Positions 63,209 through 64,000 of a stretch of DNA of 64,000 nucleotides are shown in pieces (the first letter of the stretch is position 1; every line of letters starts with the position of its first letter). Made by a program: the position numbers and the translations under genes. The DNA lies in assembly GCA_052173655.1 (NCBI GenBank), contig JBQMYD010000004.1, positions 124,001-188,000 on the forward strand. The letters run 5' to 3'. The notes under the pieces were generated by a model that was not told the DNA's origin, searched no databases, and saw only the letters and a list, made by a program, of their open reading frames with translations. This DNA is from RGIG9060 sp052173655 (lineage in GTDB: Bacteria; Spirochaetota; Spirochaetia; Treponematales; Treponemataceae).

Positions 63209-64000
63209 ATGAGTATGGAGAAAAAAACGGCAAAAAAAACTTTACTTGTAGTTAGTGATGATAAACAGTTTTACGAGGAAATATTAAAGTTATTTAAAAA
63301 TAAAATTGATATTGTTGTAAAAGGGACAACGAAATCTGCTTTTGAAGAACTGGAATATGATCGCTATAACCAGCAAATTGTTTTGATTGTTCTGGATTTT
63401 GATCTACCTGATGATTCTGCAATTAATTTTATTGAAAACTTAAAAATAGATTCAGTTTTTGAAGAAATACCTGTGATAGGTGTTGCGTCTTTTTTTTCTC
63501 AAGAAAAAGAAATTCAATATTTAAAACAAGGTGTGGCGGACTGTATTGTAAAGTCTTTTAACAATCAGGCTTTTTTTCATAAAGTTCTTAATTTTGTAAA
63601 TGTCCATGAGATTTCAAAAATGAAGGTTGAATATCTTTTAAATGATGAGCGAAACCGTCTTGAGGATGAATTGAATAAGATGGCTAACGTTGATGAATTG
63701 ACCGGAATTTTTAATAAACATTCTTTTACAGAAGCTACCGAAAGAATGTTAAAGATACATAAAGACAAAAATTTTGTAATTATTCGTTTTAATATTGAAC
63801 GGTTTAAAGTTATAAATGATTTGTTCGGTTCAAGCGTAGGTGATTTGATTCTTGTTGATGTTGCCAATGCTCTAAAAAGAATTTTCACAAATATCGTAAA
63901 AAATGAAAAAAATCCGGAAGATAATGAAAAAAACTTTACAGAAACCTACGGAAGACTTGTAGCAGATCACTTTGTTGCCTGTTTTGAAGTAGGCTCTAAA
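63209..64000 (+). CDS. Receiver domain plus degenerate GGDEF protein, partial (3' end beyond window)
   Basis: 264 codons are visible and the frame is open at the right edge. Residues 8-130 resemble a response-regulator receiver (LLVVSDD, LIVLDFDLPDD with the candidate phospho-Asp, and a Lys in CIVKSF). A GGDEF domain begins near 158 (NVDELTGIFNKHSF). Its metal and signature positions are changed: FNIERFKVINDLFG has Asn for the first Asp, and VADHF stands where GGDEF should be, so cyclase activity is unlikely. An EAL domain may follow outside the window. The start is the ATG at 63209 or 63215. No ribosome-binding site is seen. Confidence 0.8.
   Translation, partial: MSMEKKTAKKTLLVVSDDKQFYEEILKLFKNKIDIVVKGTTKSAFEELEYDRYNQQIVLIVLDFDLPDDSAINFIENLKIDSVFEEIPVIGVASFFSQEKEIQYLKQGVADCIVKSFNNQAFFHKVLNFVNVHEISKMKVEYLLNDERNRLEDELNKMANVDELTGIFNKHSFTEATERMLKIHKDKNFVIIRFNIERFKVINDLFGSSVGDLILVDVANALKRIFTNIVKNEKNPEDNEKNFTETYGRLVADHFVACFEVGSK

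Overview
The window looks like a chromosomal segment of a low-GC host-associated spirochaete, most likely a Treponema. The strongest markers are a cheA-cheW-cheX-cheY operon in which CheW carries a C-terminal CheR-like domain (a treponemal arrangement), many signal-peptide proteins with beta-barrel-type C-termini, lipoproteins with loose spirochaetal lipoboxes, frequent TTG starts, and a very A/T-rich codon bias. I see no rRNA, tRNA, CRISPR array, insertion sequence or prophage. Genes are tightly packed and no gene-free stretch exceeds about 250 bases.

Layout. 1-1975: partial biotin transporter gene (bioY) and lnt on the minus strand. 1976-5927: plus-strand GHMP-kinase-like protein, TPR protein and an exported TPR/NHL/VWA-like protein. 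6093-13974: minus-strand membrane protein followed by dinB, which runs in frame without a stop into a very large exported protein. 14093-18770: an unknown protein with a degenerate ATPase-like C-terminus, a lipoprotein, trmB and ligA. 18730-29406: minus-strand series of two outer-membrane-type proteins, a CsgG-like lipoprotein, a peptidase-MA/propeller/barrel protein (probable AUU start), pyrimidine-nucleoside phosphorylase, recJ and an M23 peptidase. 29634-34413: chemotaxis operon. 34548-38883: winged-helix protein, galK and, divergently, a GH2 beta-galactosidase. 38998-39561: efp. 39811-46709: diaminobutyrate aminotransferase and decarboxylase (a route to 1,3-diaminopropane), a phosphodiester glycosidase lipoprotein, a queuosine-precursor transporter, a purine permease and a GH18-type lipoprotein. 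46770-50941: membrane protein, citramalate synthase and an FAD dehydrogenase. 51106-54329: four-subunit 2-oxoacid:ferredoxin oxidoreductase and an XRE-cupin regulator. 54435-57695: membrane SpoIIE-type phosphatase and a Na/Pi cotransporter. 57718-61426: minus-strand DNA methyltransferase, TetR regulator, duplicated DUF1538 membrane protein and duplicated PII-like protein. 61639-64000: guaB and a truncated receiver-GGDEF protein.

How the genes fit together. The metabolic genes suggest an anaerobic fermenter that uses galactosides (GH2, GalK), oxidises 2-oxoacids to acyl-CoA with ferredoxin, and salvages nucleosides and purines. The genes between 23256 and 29406 look like an envelope module. 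The most unusual points are the dinB-exported-protein fusion, a well-supported AUU start at 26255, several promoters placed so close to the start codon that the mRNAs should be leaderless, and the matched internal duplications of the PII-like and DUF1538 proteins. All functional calls come from reading the sequence; no database search was run.
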